A DNA stretch of 64,000 nt from Moringa oleifera (GCA_021397835.1 JAJFZO010000229.1:7091001-7155000), one strand, 5' to 3'. Counted from the first letter of the stretch, positions 1-11,274 are shown. Made by a program: numbers and translations. Notes: generated from the letters alone by a model not told the origin.

Positions 1-421
1 TATTGCCTTGATCCTCCTCTAGCCAATCGCCATATCCTTTCTTTGTAGAATATCTTCGCTTGCTAGAGTTTCCATCCATGCTAAGTTGGGTTCCCAAAAT
101 CTGCCCTGTGTTCCTGTCACTGGACATATTCGCACCACTATGTGTTGGTGCTTGCTTGAGGCATCTCTACCTCTTTCCCCTTAAGTGGGCTTGTGGGTCT
201 GTTTATGTGCATCATCCATCGCTCCATAACGTTCTCAGCTCATCAGCGTGTCTTGCCACTGCGAGTATGAAACTCGATTTCTCACCAAGTCTCCCGCATT
301 CGTTTCCATATCTAACTCATGCATTTTTGCCTTGCTATCATGGCTCTCCACACTTGTAGTCCGGTCATGGAGCAAGACTCACCATGCCTATGCCTTGGCA
401 CTCAGATTCAAGGGTCTGACA
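1..421 (-). repeat. 3' LTR of E1 (partial)
   Basis: This is the reverse complement of the first ~420 bp of the LTRs at 23,061, 36,326 and 54,190. The LTR terminus TGTCAGACCC reads on the minus strand from 421. The purine-rich tract that should prime plus-strand DNA synthesis (minus-strand AGTGGGGATGG) lies just outside at about 423-436. The rest of the LTR lies beyond the window. Confidence 0.85.
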
Positions 422-454
422 AACCATCCCCACTAGAAAAGCCCGACACCCTCA

Positions 455-989
455 TCAGCTTAGTTTTGTGGTACGCCTTGATCTGGTCCTCGAATTACCA
501 CAATGTGGTATCTTTTTCCCAACTCGCATCCACCTCACTAGTGCCTTTCCACTAGACTAAGTAATATGTCCTCTAATTCATCTTACTATAGCCCTCCATT
601 TAATGATCAAGGATTTTTTCTATCTCATTGTCAAATTGAACTCGAGTTACCGGTGGTGCATGCTTAGCCTGCTTGCGTTCGCGATCGGCATCTTCTTGAA
701 ACTCTTTAAGGAAGCTCGTGTGGAATGTTGGGTGTAACCTTAGATGTTGCGGTAGTTTTAACCTATAAGCTACTGCTCTTACTTTCTTTTCGATCATATG
801 ATCAACATTCCTCGTTGAAGGCAATGTCTTGGGGAATTCTGATGGCATCCTACTATTGAATTCCCTCAACACTTCAGCATTCTTGTCAGTTACCTCCACC
901 ACCTGATCTGGTTTTGCCTCGAATAGTGTTGCCAGCATCGTCACTTCACCCTTTTGCAGTTCTGACTTAAATCGCTCTACAGATTGCAA
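455..989 (-). pseudogene. pol remnant: RT leader fused to integrase C-terminus and chromodomain
   Basis: The minus-strand frame 989-600 starts with the region upstream of RT (residues about 1-65, ending NVDHMI) and jumps straight into the integrase C-terminal tail (RLKLPQHLRLHPTFHTSF). A broken chromodomain follows at about 600-455, recognisable as YYLV.WKG and ASWEKDTTLW with in-frame stops. RT, RNase H and the integrase catalytic core, about 2.4 kb in the fuller copy at 31-37 kb, are absent. The junction is around 790 and lies in a short direct repeat (ATCAAG/ATTAAG in the fuller copy), which suggests a microhomology deletion. No enzyme activity can remain. Confidence 0.85.
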
Positions 990-995
990 CCCAAT

Positions 996-1385
996 CTACT
1001 TCTTGTTGACTAAAAGCACCCTTGCTGCTTCGGTTTTGATTAGGCTCAGGGCTCGCTCATTAGCCACGAGTAATCCACCTAAGTGGGGCATCACCAATGC
1101 CTTGGCTTGTCTGAAGAATTCTAGACCCAAGATAACATCGAAGTCATCTAACTGAGTTATCATGAAGTTAGACATACCTTTCCATTTGCCTACTTCAAGA
1201 GCCATGTTGGCAGCTTCGCATACTGTCTTTGCCTCAGCATTCGCTGCTTTGAACTTGATCGAGGCTGGAGAAAGCTTAAGCCTGAGATTTCCCACATCTC
1301 TTTCTGTGATGAAATTGTTGGTAGCTTTCGTATCCAACATTGCCATTGCATCCTTGTCGTTTACCTTCATGGGGACATAGATCAA
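996..1385 (-). pseudogene. retroviral-type aspartic protease remnant (E1)
   Basis: The frame reads VKVNDKDAMAMLDTKATNNFITE, where the active-site triad of the family (DTG or DSG) has become DTK, so it is probably catalytically dead. Downstream ILGLEFFRQ and MPHLGG match the flap and C-terminal part of plant chromovirus proteases. It is in the same frame as gag (2423-1425) and pol (989-600). The stop separating it from pol is a TAG after KK, found at this position in every copy in the window that reaches it. Confidence 0.8.
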
Positions 1386-1424
1386 TCATTTTTGCAAGTT
1401 CCTGGGTGTGATCGCATTCAGCAA

Positions 1425-2461
1425 TTAGATTGGGTTTGCCCGAGTTATGGCATTCCCTTCCTCTTCCTTGGGGGAATCCCCAGCTACTATGAGCGTCGCT
1501 AACTTCTCCTTGTGTGGATAGTCGCGTGCTCTATGTGGCCCGTTGTATAAGAAGCAACCCCCTTGGTCCACATTCTTTCCCTTACCTTTCGAAGGGGATA
1601 AGCTCCGAGGCTTGCTGGACTTGGCATTCTTCTTTTTCTTGCCCTTATCATTGAGCTTTTTCATCTCCTTTCTGACCTCCCCTCGTTTCTCACCTTTTTC
1701 AAAAGCATCACCTACATACTTGAAATCCACCAAGCTATCTGCCACGAAAAATGCTGAGGGCAAGTCTTTGACACCTTACCGCCTCAGTTCTGCTTGAGCC
1801 CACGGCTGCAAGCCTGATAAGAAGTTAAACAACCTATCCTCCTCTGACATGTTTTTGATGTCTAACATCAGGAAACTAAACTCCTTCACAAAGTCACGCA
1901 TTAAGCTCGTTTGTTTCAAACGCTTTAGTTGTTCCCTAGCCATGAACAAAGTATTACATGGCAGGAATTGCTCTTTTGATTCCTTTTTCAGTGCCTCACA
2001 CGAATCAATGCTAGGTCTTCCTATGATAGCATCATCCAGCATACGGGTGCACCACCACAACTTAGCATCACTAGATAAGTACATGGATGTGATTATTACC
2101 TGGTCATTTATGGGCACTCGAGCAGCTTTGAAATACTGCTTTATATCCCACAAGAAGTTCTCCAACTCCTTGGTGTTTCTCTCTCCAGAGAACAGCTTTG
2201 GTTCTGGCACCTTCAGCTTAGCCATAGTGGAGTCCACTCTTACTATTGATGTATGGGCAGCCCTTTTCAGCAACATGATCTTGGTCTCAAGGCTCTTCAC
2301 AGTCTCCTTGAGTTTTCGATGTCCTCTACCATCGAGGATTGTCGCTGGGCAATTGTCTCCATCAACACTGCCAATATGCATGTCGACCCCTCCGACGATG
2401 CACCAACGATCTCTTCCAACCAAGCGACATGCTCTCGCATCGACTCACTCCCTCCTGGCAT
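1425..2461 (-). pseudogene. gag remnant with zinc knuckle (E1)
   Basis: The start at 2461 is chosen because MPGGSES begins gag in all copies. A one-base loss near 2314 shifts the frame; from 2310 it continues through the coiled N-terminal part (KETVKSLETKI), the capsid-like core (SGERNTKELENFLWDIKQYF, DAKLWW, FLPCNT, FNFLSGLQPWAQAEL) and a degraded CCHC knuckle (CFLYNGPHRARDY, second and last Cys lost). An in-frame TAA at about 1776 replaces a Gln codon kept in the copy at 62,720. Gag would form the virus-like particle and bind RNA; this copy is not intact. Confidence 0.85.
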
Positions 2462-2518
2462 AGGGCCTTGGCAGCAATAAGGTCAACCACTAGTTTAAGA
2501 AAGTGGTGATCGAAACCG

Positions 2519-2531
2519 CGCTCTGATACCA
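2519..2531 (-). other. tRNA-iMet primer binding site of E1
   Basis: The minus strand reads TGGTATCAGAGCG, three bases inside the 5' LTR end. It is complementary to the 3' end of plant initiator tRNA-Met, the usual primer of Ty3/gypsy elements. It fixes the orientation of the element. Confidence 0.85.
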
Positions 2532-2534
2532 AAC

Positions 2535-3567
2535 TGTCACACTGTCTATTGCGGGATCAGCGCAACCCTAGTGTGATGGCACTAAATGCGTCCACCTAGC
2601 CAACCCAACTTTCTAAGCTCACACCAAGTGAAGAAAAAGAGACAACTTATAAAAACAAAGTAAGGAAACAGTATAACGAGAACTCCTTCTCAACCTTTAT
2701 TCAAAATAAAGGAACAATTTACAAAAGAAGGGTCTCTCTCTAAGAGTACCCAAAGCCTCTAGCTACCCACACACTTGAGTTTGTATTACTCAATGTCTTT
2801 ACAACTGAACCCAAGCCCCCTTTTTATACTAGTTGAGGAGTGTTCTACTCAAACTCTCTTAATTATCCCACGTCTTTCGGATAGGCCACTAAATCTTGAT
2901 CACGAATCTTTTATCCCATTGAGGCTTATCTTCAAAGTTCAAATAGTATCCTTTTCCTGCAAGGACTCTCCATGAGTCAAGGATCTTGAGATAGCATCCT
3001 TCTCCCATAAGGACTCTCCATGAGTGAAGGATATTTAGATAACATCCTCTTCTCATAGAGACTCTTCATTTAGATAGCATCCTTCTCCTACAAGGACTCT
3101 CCATGAGTCAACAATATTTGGATAACATCCTTCTCCTGTAAGGACTCTCCTTAAGTTAAGGATCTCATCTTCTTTGAAGTCTTCTCCAAGCCTTTTTATC
3201 CATTTTTAACCGATTTCGATAGGCTTGAGGAGGTGGTTTCTGTTCAGGACTCTTTTCGAGCCTTATCTCCTTTGGCTTTTAGGATAGACATCTCTTTTTT
3301 ATCCTTCTATTGCCTTGATCCTCCTCTAGCCAATAGCCATATGCTTTCTTTGTGGAATGTCTTCGCTTGCTGGACTTTCCATCCATGCTAAGCTGGGTTC
3401 CTGAAATCTGCCCTGTGTTCCCGTCACTGGACATATTCGCACCACTATGTGTTGGCGCTTGCTTGAGGCATCTCTGCTGCGTTCCCTTTAAGCGAGCTTG
3501 TGGGTCTGTTTGTGTGCTTCATCCTTCACTCCACAATGTCCCCATCTCATCAACATATTTCGCCACA
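2535..3567 (-). repeat. 5' LTR of E1, upstream end deleted
   Basis: The LTR starts (minus-strand 3' terminus) with TGTCAC at 2535. It holds a TATA-like box at about 2819-2828 and about five copies of a ~46-bp minisatellite at 2940-3170. It stops at about 3567, where other LTRs continue for another 150-200 bp to TGTCAGACCC; IGS/ETS sequence follows instead. A deletion has therefore joined the LTR to the rDNA spacer and removed the 18S 5' part that flanks the LTR in the plus-strand units. Confidence 0.85.
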
Positions 3568-4254
3568 TGACATGCGCGCTTGGTTCCCCAAGCCCAGCGC
3601 CTGCCCATGTGGGATGGATAGAGGGGAGCACGCATGGCCCGTTGGGACCTAGCAAGCTAGGTGACCACCTCCCCCCTAAAGAGTCTTAAATGAAATTTCA
3701 CTCCCGGCAGGAGGAAGCATCAATATGTCTGAGCCATCATAATGGGTCTTAAAAAATTATTTACTTGAAATTTTGAGCCGAAATTTTGTAAATAAATGGA
3801 GAATAATCATATCTACCACCAGAAAAAATTTCAAAATTTTTTGGGCACTAAATTTTTTTAATGAATTTTCTACAGCCAAAAATTGAAAAAATCATCAAAA
3901 TAGCCCGTGAGTCGAAATAGTCTCAAATTTCAAGGGCAGACTCCTCATAAATTACACGATTCATTTGAGTCATTTTGGGATCAATTTTGTGATGAAAAGA
4001 CCGTTAAATCACACCAATTTCACAACTAGGCATCACAGCCAACAAGCTGGGGCAAATATGCTTTTGCCTAGCCTAGGGTGCATGTTGGCTGCCCTGTCCG
4101 GTGCACCTCCAGCCACCCCATGGTTGCCCTCAAGGTCCATCACAACCAGGGGACATGGCCAAGCCCAGCTTGCCCATGAAATCAATGCCCATAGCACGTG
4201 CCGAGCCTCACAGCATGCTCGCGGCTGGCTCACGTGGGGCACCCCTGAATAGGC
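3568..4254 (-). other. rDNA IGS: ETS start, AT-rich promoter region and unique spacer
   Basis: This is the reverse complement of 29,060-29,760 and of the matching parts at 21,850 and 44,180. Reading leftward from 4254 it has a GC-rich unique spacer (4254-4030), an AT-rich block with long A and T runs (4030-3690) and a G-rich box (3690-3660), then about 90 bp of proximal ETS. No protein gene is supported here. Confidence 0.75.
3658..3695 (-). promoter_or_regulatory. candidate RNA polymerase I promoter / transcription start
   Basis: On the minus strand an AT-rich stretch passes into TTTAAGACTCTTTAGGGGGG and then AGGTGGTCACC. The same block recurs at 22,393, 29,630 and 44,745. Plant Pol I starts typically sit in a TATA-like box followed by a G run, which this resembles. 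Conservation is seen; start-site function is inferred. Confidence 0.4.
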
Positions 4255-5191
4255 TAGCACCGTGCCAGCTGGGGACTGCTGTGGCACCTCTACCTCGCAT
4301 GCTGGGCACCATGTCAAGGGGCAGGGACGAGGGGACTGGCTCGCAATGGGCACCCATGGCCTAGCTGGTACACCCATCATTGTCGCACGCTGGGCAATCA
4401 TCCCATGCCGTGCCTGCTGGGGGTTGTCGATGCATGCCTCCCATGCGCAGGGTCCATGCAATGTTATTCCCCTAGCTAGCTCACTGGGCGCCGTGTCGAG
4501 GGGCAGGGACGAGGGGGTTGGCTCACGATAAGCGCTAGAGGCCTGGCTGGCACGCCTACCGTTGTCGCACGCTGGGCACTTGGCCCATGCCGTGCCTGTT
4601 GGGCGCTACCAACGTGCCTTCGGTGCCTAGGGTCCTGTGATGTGGCTGCCCTAGCTCACTCACTGGGCACCATGTCAAGGGGCAAGGACGAGGGGGTTGG
4701 CTCACGATAGGCTCTTATGGCATCGCTGGCGTGCCTACTGTTGCAGCACGCTAGGCAAGCAGCCCATGCCCGTGGCCTGGCTGGCATGCCCACTGCTATC
4801 GCACGCTTGGCATGCAGCCCATACCATGCTTGTTGAGGGCTTCTGAGGCTTACCTCTTGTGCCTAGAGTCCGTACGACACAGCTCCCCTGGCTAGCTCGC
4901 TGGGCACCATGTCGAGTGGCAGGGATGAGGGGCCTGGCTCGCGATGGGCGCTATTGGCTTTGCTGTCACGCCCACCACTGCCGCACGCTTGGTAAGCAGC
5001 CCACGCCGTGCCTACTAGGGCAGTCGAGGCATGCCTCCCCTATCTAGGGTCCGTGCAACATGGCTCCACTGGCTCACTCATTGGGCACCATGTCTAGAGG
5101 CAGGGACGAGGGGCCTAGCTCGTAACGGACCCCTGTGGCTTGGTTGGTGCACCCACTACTGCCACATGCTGGGCATGCAGCACATGCTGTG
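4255..5191 (-). repeat. IGS tandem repeat array
   Basis: About five to six GC-rich repeats of roughly 170-180 bp, reverse complement of the arrays at 27.5 and 43.4 kb. Repeated marks are GGGCACCATGTCGAGGGGCA, GGCTGGCTCGCGATGGGCGC and CAGCCCATGCCGTGCCTGCT. The right end at 5187-5191 (CTGTG) is the target duplication of the LTR that follows. Confidence 0.85.
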
Positions 5192-6103
5192 TGTCACACC
5201 GTCTGTTACGGGATCAGTGCAACCCTAGTGTGATAGCACTAAGTGCGTCAACCTAGCCAGCCCAACTTTTTAAGCTTACGCCAAGCGAAGCAGAAGAGAC
5301 AATAATGTAGAAGCAAAGTAAGGAGACAGTATTACGAGAACTCTTTCTCAACCTTTATTGATAATAAAGGAACTCTTTATAAAAGAAAGGTCTCTCCCTA
5401 AGAGTACCCAAAGCCTCTAGCTACCCACACAATTGAGTTTGTATTACTCAATGTGTTTACAACTGAACCCAAGCCCCCTTTTTATGCTAGTTGAGGAGTG
5501 TCCTACTCAAACACTCCCCCTTAGTTATCCCACGTTTTTCGGATATGCCACCCAATCTTGACCACGAATCTTTATTCCATTGAGGCTTATCTTCAAAGTT
5601 TAGATAGCATCCTTCTCCCGCAAGGACTCTTCATGAGTTAAGGATCTTCGCATAGCATCCTTCTCTCGCAAGGACTCTCCATGAGTCAAAGATGTTTGGA
5701 TAGCATCCTTCTCTTGCAAGGACTTTCCCTGAGTTAGGGATCTCATCTCCTTTGAAGTCTTCTCCAAGCCTTCTTATCCGCCTTCAACCGGTTTGGACAT
5801 GCTTGAGGAGGCGGTTCCCATTCAGGACTCTTCTCGAGCCTTATCTCCCTTGGCTTTCAAGATAGACATCTCTTTCTTATCCTTCTATCACCTTGATCCT
5901 CCTCTAGCCAATAGCCATATCCTTTCTTTATGGAATATCTTTACTTGCTGGACTTTCCCTCCATGCCAAGCTGGGTTCCCGAATTTTGCCTTGCGTTCCC
6001 GTAACTGGACATATTTGCACCACCATGTGTTGGTGCTTGCTTGAAGCATGTCTGTCGCTTTCCCCATAAGTGGGCTTGTGGGTCTGTCTGTGTACTTCAT
6101 CCC
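5192..6103 (-). mobile_element. E5: partial solo LTR inside the IGS array
   Basis: The minus-strand LTR 3' end (TGTCACACC at 5192) is intact, with three ~46-bp minisatellite copies at 5600-5740 and a mutated TATA box near 5481. The LTR stops at about 6103, some 280 bp short of its expected end, and IGS repeat resumes. No internal region is present. The flank CTGTG (CACAG on the minus strand) matches the target site of the element starting at 61,451, so both probably descend from one insertion into an IGS repeat. Confidence 0.8.
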
Positions 6104-6665
6104 TGGCTCATTCGTTGGGACTATGTTAAGGGACAGGGATGATGGGGTGTGCTCGCAATAGGCGCCAATGGCTTGGTTGGCACCCCCACCACTGCCGCAC
6201 GCTGGGCATGCAGCCCATGCCGTGCCTACTGGGGGCTGCCGAGGCATGCCTCTTATGTCTAGGGTCTGTGCAATGCGGCTCCTTTAGCTTGTTCCTTAGG
6301 CACCATGTCGAGTGAAGGAACGAAGGAGTTGGCAAGCGATGGGCGCCCGTGGCCTGGCTAGCGTGCCCACCGCTGCCGCACGTTGGGCAAGTTGCCCATG
6401 CCATGCCTGCTAAGGGCTGTTGAGGCATGTCTGCCATGCCCAGGGTCCATGCGACGCAGCTCCCCTAGCTTGCTCGCTGGGCACGATGTCGAGGGTCAAG
6501 GACAAGGGGGTTGGCCGGCGAGGGGCGCCCGTGGCCTGGTTAGTGTGCCCACCGCTGCCGCACGCTGGGCAAGTTGCCCATGCCGTTCCTGCTAGGGGAT
6601 GTTAAGGCATGCCTCCCGTGCCCAGTGTCTATGTGACACGGCTCCCTTGGCTCGCTCACTGGGCA
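6104..6665 (-). repeat. IGS tandem repeat array (26S-proximal)
   Basis: About three more copies of the ~170-180-bp GC-rich IGS repeat in minus orientation, separated from the array at 4255-5191 only by the partial LTR. Open frames within it are shared by several registers and are not genes. Confidence 0.85.
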
Positions 6666-6832
6666 ATACTTTACTGAGGGACAGTATCGAGGGAGAAGTT
6701 TCTATTAGATATATTTTTTAGGTCATTATCTTGAGGGATGATTTCAGACCTCGGGGCATCGATTGCCGAAAAGAGAGGGACAATTGTTGTGGGTGTTCAG
6801 GCGGGGGGGGGGGGGGGGGGGGGGGAGGGACG
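6666..6832 (-). other. 26S 3' flank spacer with poly-G run
   Basis: Matches the spacer just downstream of 26S in the other units (for example 27,280-27,535) but lacks roughly 110 bp of it. A run of 23 G (poly-C in the rRNA sense) lies at 6803-6825, where other units have a short mixed C/T tract. Confidence 0.7.
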
Positions 6833-7917
6833 ACGAATCGAAGCGACAAAGGGCTGAATCTCAGTGGATTGTGGCAGCAAGGCCACTCTGCCACTTACAA
6901 TACCCCGTCGCGTATTTAAGTCATTTGTAAATGATTCTACCTATCGCTCGGTGGGAATCACACTTCAAGGCAGCTCGCGAGGCTCCTCCGCCGCGTGGGC
7001 TTGGCCAACGACATGTGCCTTTAAGGGCTGAGAGTGAAATCGGCAATGGGTACATGCATCGCCTTTAGCTCGAATTCTGACTTAGAGGCATTCGGTCATA
7101 ATCTAGTGCATGGTAGCTTCACGCCACTAGCTTTTCAACCAAGTGCAATGACCAATTGTGCAAATCAACGGTTCCTCTCATACTAGGTTGAGTTACTATC
7201 GCGATGCGGGCATTACGAGGGTAAAACTAACCTATCTCATGACAGTCTAAACCTAGCTTACGTTCCTTATTGGTGGTGAACAATCCAACACTTGGTGAAT
7301 TCTGCTTCACAATGATAGGAAGAGCTGACATTGAAGGATCAAAAAGCAACGTTGCTACGAACGCATGGCTGCCACAAGCTAGCTATCTCTATTGTAACTT
7401 TTCTGACACCTCAAGCTTCAAATTTCGAAGGTCCAAAGGATCGATAGGCCACACTTTCATGGTTCATATTTGTACTAGAAATTAGAATCAAACGAGCTTT
7501 TACCCTTTTGTTCCACAGGAGATTTCTGTTCTCGTTGAGCTCATCTTAGGACACCTGCATTATCTTTTAACAGATGTGCCGCGCCAGCCAAACTCCCCAC
7601 TTGACAATGTCTTCTTCTCGAATAGACTGGGCAAAGCTGACCTTGAGTCCAAAAAGAAGGGCAACGCCCCGCCTCCGATTCACAGAATAAGTAAAATAAC
7701 GTTAAAAGTAGTGGTATTTCACTTTCGCCGTTTTTGGCTCTCACTTATCCTACAACTCTCAAGTCATTTCATAAAGTCAGACTAGAGTCAAGCTCAACAA
7801 GGTCTTCTTTCCCCACTGATTCTACCAAGCCCATTCCCTTAGCTGTGGTTTCATTGGATAGTAGACAGGGACAATGGGAATCTCGTTAATCCATTCATGC
7901 GCGTCTCTAATTAGATC

Positions 7918-7959
<42 letters not shown>

Positions 7960-9947
7960 TTGTTTACCCATACTTGGTTGAATTTCTTCACTTTAACATT
8001 CAAAGCCTTGGGCCGATATCACATTACGTGAGCATCTGTAGGGACTAACACACAGTCGGATTCTCCTTATCTGTACCAATTCTGAGTTGGCCGTTTGATG
8101 CCTAGGGAAGGCCCCCAAAGGAACCGTTCCCAGTCCATCCCATGGCCGATGCATGGCGACTCGCTCTCACGGTGAGAGCAGCTCCAGCAGTTAACCGACA
8201 TTGGACGGGTTCGAGACTGGAACCCCCATGCCCAGCCCTCAGAGCCAATCCTTTTCCTGAGGTTACGAATCCATTTTGCCGACTTCCCTTGCCTACATTA
8301 TTCCATCGACCAGAAGCTGTTCACCTTGGAGACTTGATATGGTTATAAGTACGATCGGGTGTGGGAGGCACTCGATCCTTCAAATTTTCAAGGGCTGTCG
8401 AGAGCACACCGAACACCATGTGACATGCGGTGCTCTTCCAGTCGCTCGACCCTACCTTCGGCTAAGCCTTTTCCAGGGTGGGCAGGCTGTTAAACAGAAA
8501 AGATAACCCTTTTCGGGATCCCCATCGACGTCTTCGGACTCCCTAACGTTACCATCGGTCGCCACGTCCCAGTTCTAAAATTTTGACCAGATCTTCTTTC
8601 GAAGCTTGTGTTGAGGCGCTATCCAATGGGCTTCCCTGTCTCTTAGGATCGACTAACCAATGTGCAAGTGCCGTTCACATGGAACCTTTCCCTTCTTTGG
8701 CCTTCAAAGTTCTCATTTGAATATTTGCGACTACCACCAAAATCTGCACTGATGATCGCTCTGCCCAGGTTCACGCCCTGGGTTTTACGACAACCACCAC
8801 ACTTCTTACTCATTGGGCCTTGGCCCATGCCCTAATGGCAGGGTATAGGTCGCGCGCTTCAGCGCCATCCATTTTCAGGGCTAGTTGATTCAGTAGGTGA
8901 GTTATTACACACTCCTTAGCAGATTTTGACTTCCAAGGCCACTGTCCTACTGTATTAATCGACCAACACCCTTTGTGGGTTCTAGGTTAGTGTGTAGTTG
9001 GGCACCATAACCAGCTTTTGATTCATCTTGCATCGCCAGTTTTGCTTACAAAAAATGGCCCACTTGGAGCTCTCGATTCTGTAGGACTGCTCAATGAAGC
9101 AGTCACCCCGTACTACTTATTTAAAGTTTGAGAGTAGGTCGAGGGCATTGCGCCCTTGATACCTTTAATCATTGGCTTTACCCGATAGAACTCGCATTTG
9201 AGCTCTAGCTATCCTGAGGGAAACTTCGAAAGGAACCAGCTACTAGATGGTTTGATTAGTCTTTCACCCTTATACATAAGTCAGACGAACGATTCACTCT
9301 ATAGTTTCCTCTGGCTTCGCCCCTCTCAGGCATAGTTCACCATCTTTCGGGTCCTAACAGGCATGCTCGCACTCGAACCCTTCTCAAAATATCGAGGTCG
9401 GTCGATAGTGCACCCGCTAGGGATCCTGCCAATCAGCTTCGTTGTGCCTTACGGGTTTACTCGCACGTTGACTCGCACGTATATCAAACTCCTTGGTACG
9501 TGTTTCGAGACGGGTCGAATGGGGAGCCTGCTGGCTGACACCGAAAGTGCGTAGGTGCCAAAGCACCGCCGTGATGGCGCACACTACCTGCCATGATCTC
9601 GATGATGATGTCTCCGCGAGCATATCAAGGGCTCGGGCTTAGGCCACCATCGCTATCCACGTCAGTTCGCAACCCGAGTCGACCGACGAACCGGCTCGTG
9701 GCCATTCCACATCCGACCGAGGTGCATCGTTGACCCTCATCCGCTTCCCTTCCGATGATTTCAAGCACTCTTTCACTCTTTTTTCAAAGTCTTTTTCATC
9801 TTTCCCTCGCGGTACTTGTTTACTATCAGTCTCTCACCCGTGTTTAGCCTTGGATGGAATTTACCACCCTATTCGGGCGTTGAAGGCACATGATTTTCAA
9901 GCTGGGCTTTTCCCGGTTTGCTCGCTGTTACTAGGGGAATCCTTGTT

Positions 9948-9985
<38 letters not shown>

Positions 9986-10004
9986 ACGAGTGACCTGGGG
10001 TCGC
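6833..10004 (-). rRNA. 26S (28S-type) rRNA, near full length, decayed
   Basis: Reverse complement of plant 26S. The 5' end is recognised by GAGTTTAAGCATATCAATAA on the minus strand near 9964-9986 and the 3' end by CTTTGTCGCTTCGATTCGTC near 6835. The span is 3172 bp against about 3.39 kb for intact plant 26S, so small deletions total some 200 bp; one is in the first 30 nt. The sarcin-ricin loop near 7170-7186 reads AGTATGAGAGGAAC with a C-to-T change in a normally invariant segment. It is therefore likely a pseudogene, although it has all neighbours of a normal unit (ITS2 and 5.8S upstream, IGS downstream). Confidence 0.9.
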
Positions 10005-10220
10005 ATCTCGATCGATCGATCGTTGGGTCCGTGAGCCGTGAGCAAGCGACCCGCTCACGAGGGAGCATGAGGCTTTCTCTACCACCACCAATTCGTGACG
10101 TGGCATCGCTCGAGGCTCTTTTTTAGGCCACCCATGAGCTGAAGCCGCACGGGAGGCCAACATGCCCCCCGCGATGGTCCCTCCCCTCCCCAAAAGGATG
10201 CGAGGGGGTCAAAGACAACG
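10005..10220 (-). other. ITS2
   Basis: Spacer between 5.8S and 26S, identified by position and by similarity to 17,424-17,640. It has a short CGAT tandem run at about 10,007-10,022 beside the 26S end. Confidence 0.8.
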
Positions 10221-10384
10221 GTGCTCGATACCCAGCAGACGTGGCCTCGGCCTGATGGCTTCAAGCGTAACTTGCATTCAAAGACTCGATGGTTTACGAG
10301 ATTTTGCAATTCACACCAAGTATCGCATTTTGCTACATTTTTCATCGATGCCAGAGCCGAGATATCCATTGCCAAGAGTCATTT
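10221..10384 (-). rRNA. 5.8S rRNA, decayed
   Basis: 164 nt, the normal plant length. On the minus strand it starts near AAATGACTCTTGGCAATGG and contains GAATTGCA and CCATCGAGTCTTTGAA. Several conserved CG sites have changed to TG or CA, including in the first 25 nt. It pairs with 26S in the large subunit in functional units; this one is probably inactive. Confidence 0.9.
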
Positions 10385-10631
10385 TAGACATCGTTTAGGG
10401 ACGACACGATCGCCAACCCCGTACCTAGATCAGGGTGATTGGGGCGTGCTTTTTCATTCGAGTTCTTTGGCACATCCCGCACTGTGGGTTTTGTTGTTTT
10501 GCACGATGAGGGGCTTGGGCGCGAGCTAGCGCACCCTTGCCGCAAGAGGAGGAACGAGGGCTCGAAAGCCCTCTACCCCACCGGTGTGTTTACAACGTGT
10601 TCGCGGGTCATTTCGCTGAGCGAGTTTTCAA
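10385..10631 (-). other. ITS1
   Basis: Spacer between 18S and 5.8S, similar to 17,064-17,259, 38,993-39,224 and 56,662-56,872. It carries the GCGAACACGTTGTAAACACA motif region seen in the other units (minus strand). Confidence 0.8.
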
Positions 10632-10644
10632 CAATGATTCTTCT

Positions 10645-10697
<53 letters not shown>

Positions 10698-10818
10698 CTT
10701 CTCGCGATGTCATGAGCAGCAAACCATCCACGTCGTCACGATCCGAACACTTCACTGGACCATTCAATCGGTAGGAGCGACAGGTAGTGTGTATAAAGGG
10801 CAGGGATGTAGTCAACAT

Positions 10819-10849
<31 letters not shown>

Positions 10850-11241
10850 ACATTGAAGACCAACAATTGGAATCATTTATCCCCATCACGATCAAAATTT
10901 CAAAGATTACCTGGGCCTGTCAACCAAGGCTATAAACTCGTTGAATACATCAGCATAGCACAGCCCAGAACATCTACGGGCATCACAGACCAATTATTGC
11001 CTCAAACTTCCTTGGCCTAAGCGGCCATAGTCCCTTTAAGAAGCCAGCCGTGGAACGTCACCTCCACTAGCAGGCTGAGGTCTCGTTCGTTAATGGAATT
11101 AACCAGACAAATTACTCCACCAATTAAGAACGGTCATACATCACCACCCATAAAATCAAGAAAGAGCTCTCAGTCTATCAATCCTTACTATGTTTGAACC
11201 TGATAAGTTTCCCCATGTTTAAGTCGCAGGCTCCACTCCTA

Positions 11242-11274
<33 letters not shown>

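Larger units (their letters stand above)
1..3567 (-). mobile_element. E1: internally deleted Ty3/gypsy chromovirus (monkey-like), cut by window edge
   Basis: Read on the minus strand the order is 5' LTR (3567-2535), PBS, gag, protease, a fused pol remnant and 3' LTR (421-1). The element is non-autonomous: RT, RNase H and the integrase core are missing because of one deletion inside the 600-989 frame. From about 2310 down to 455 the remaining gag-pol stays in one reading frame broken only by point stops. The upstream end of the 5' LTR (about 150-200 bp) is missing and the LTR is fused to IGS/ETS sequence at about 3567. The same pol deletion occurs in the plus-strand element at 22,442-24,259. 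Assignment to a monkey/Galadriel-like chromovirus rests on domain order and chromodomain and is an inference. Confidence 0.85.

Noticed and set aside
3690..4030. AT-rich spacer block as a replication origin or matrix attachment site
   Set aside because: It is conserved between spacers, but no specific motif supports either role; described only as the AT-rich promoter-side spacer.
10007..10022. CGAT tandem run as a regulatory palindrome
   Set aside because: Very short, within ITS2 beside the 26S start, and shortened or changed in the other units.
9363..10690. Short open frames within 26S, ITS and 5.8S (left arm), and equivalents in the right arm
   Set aside because: The DNA is clearly rRNA or spacer; the frames differ between homologous copies.
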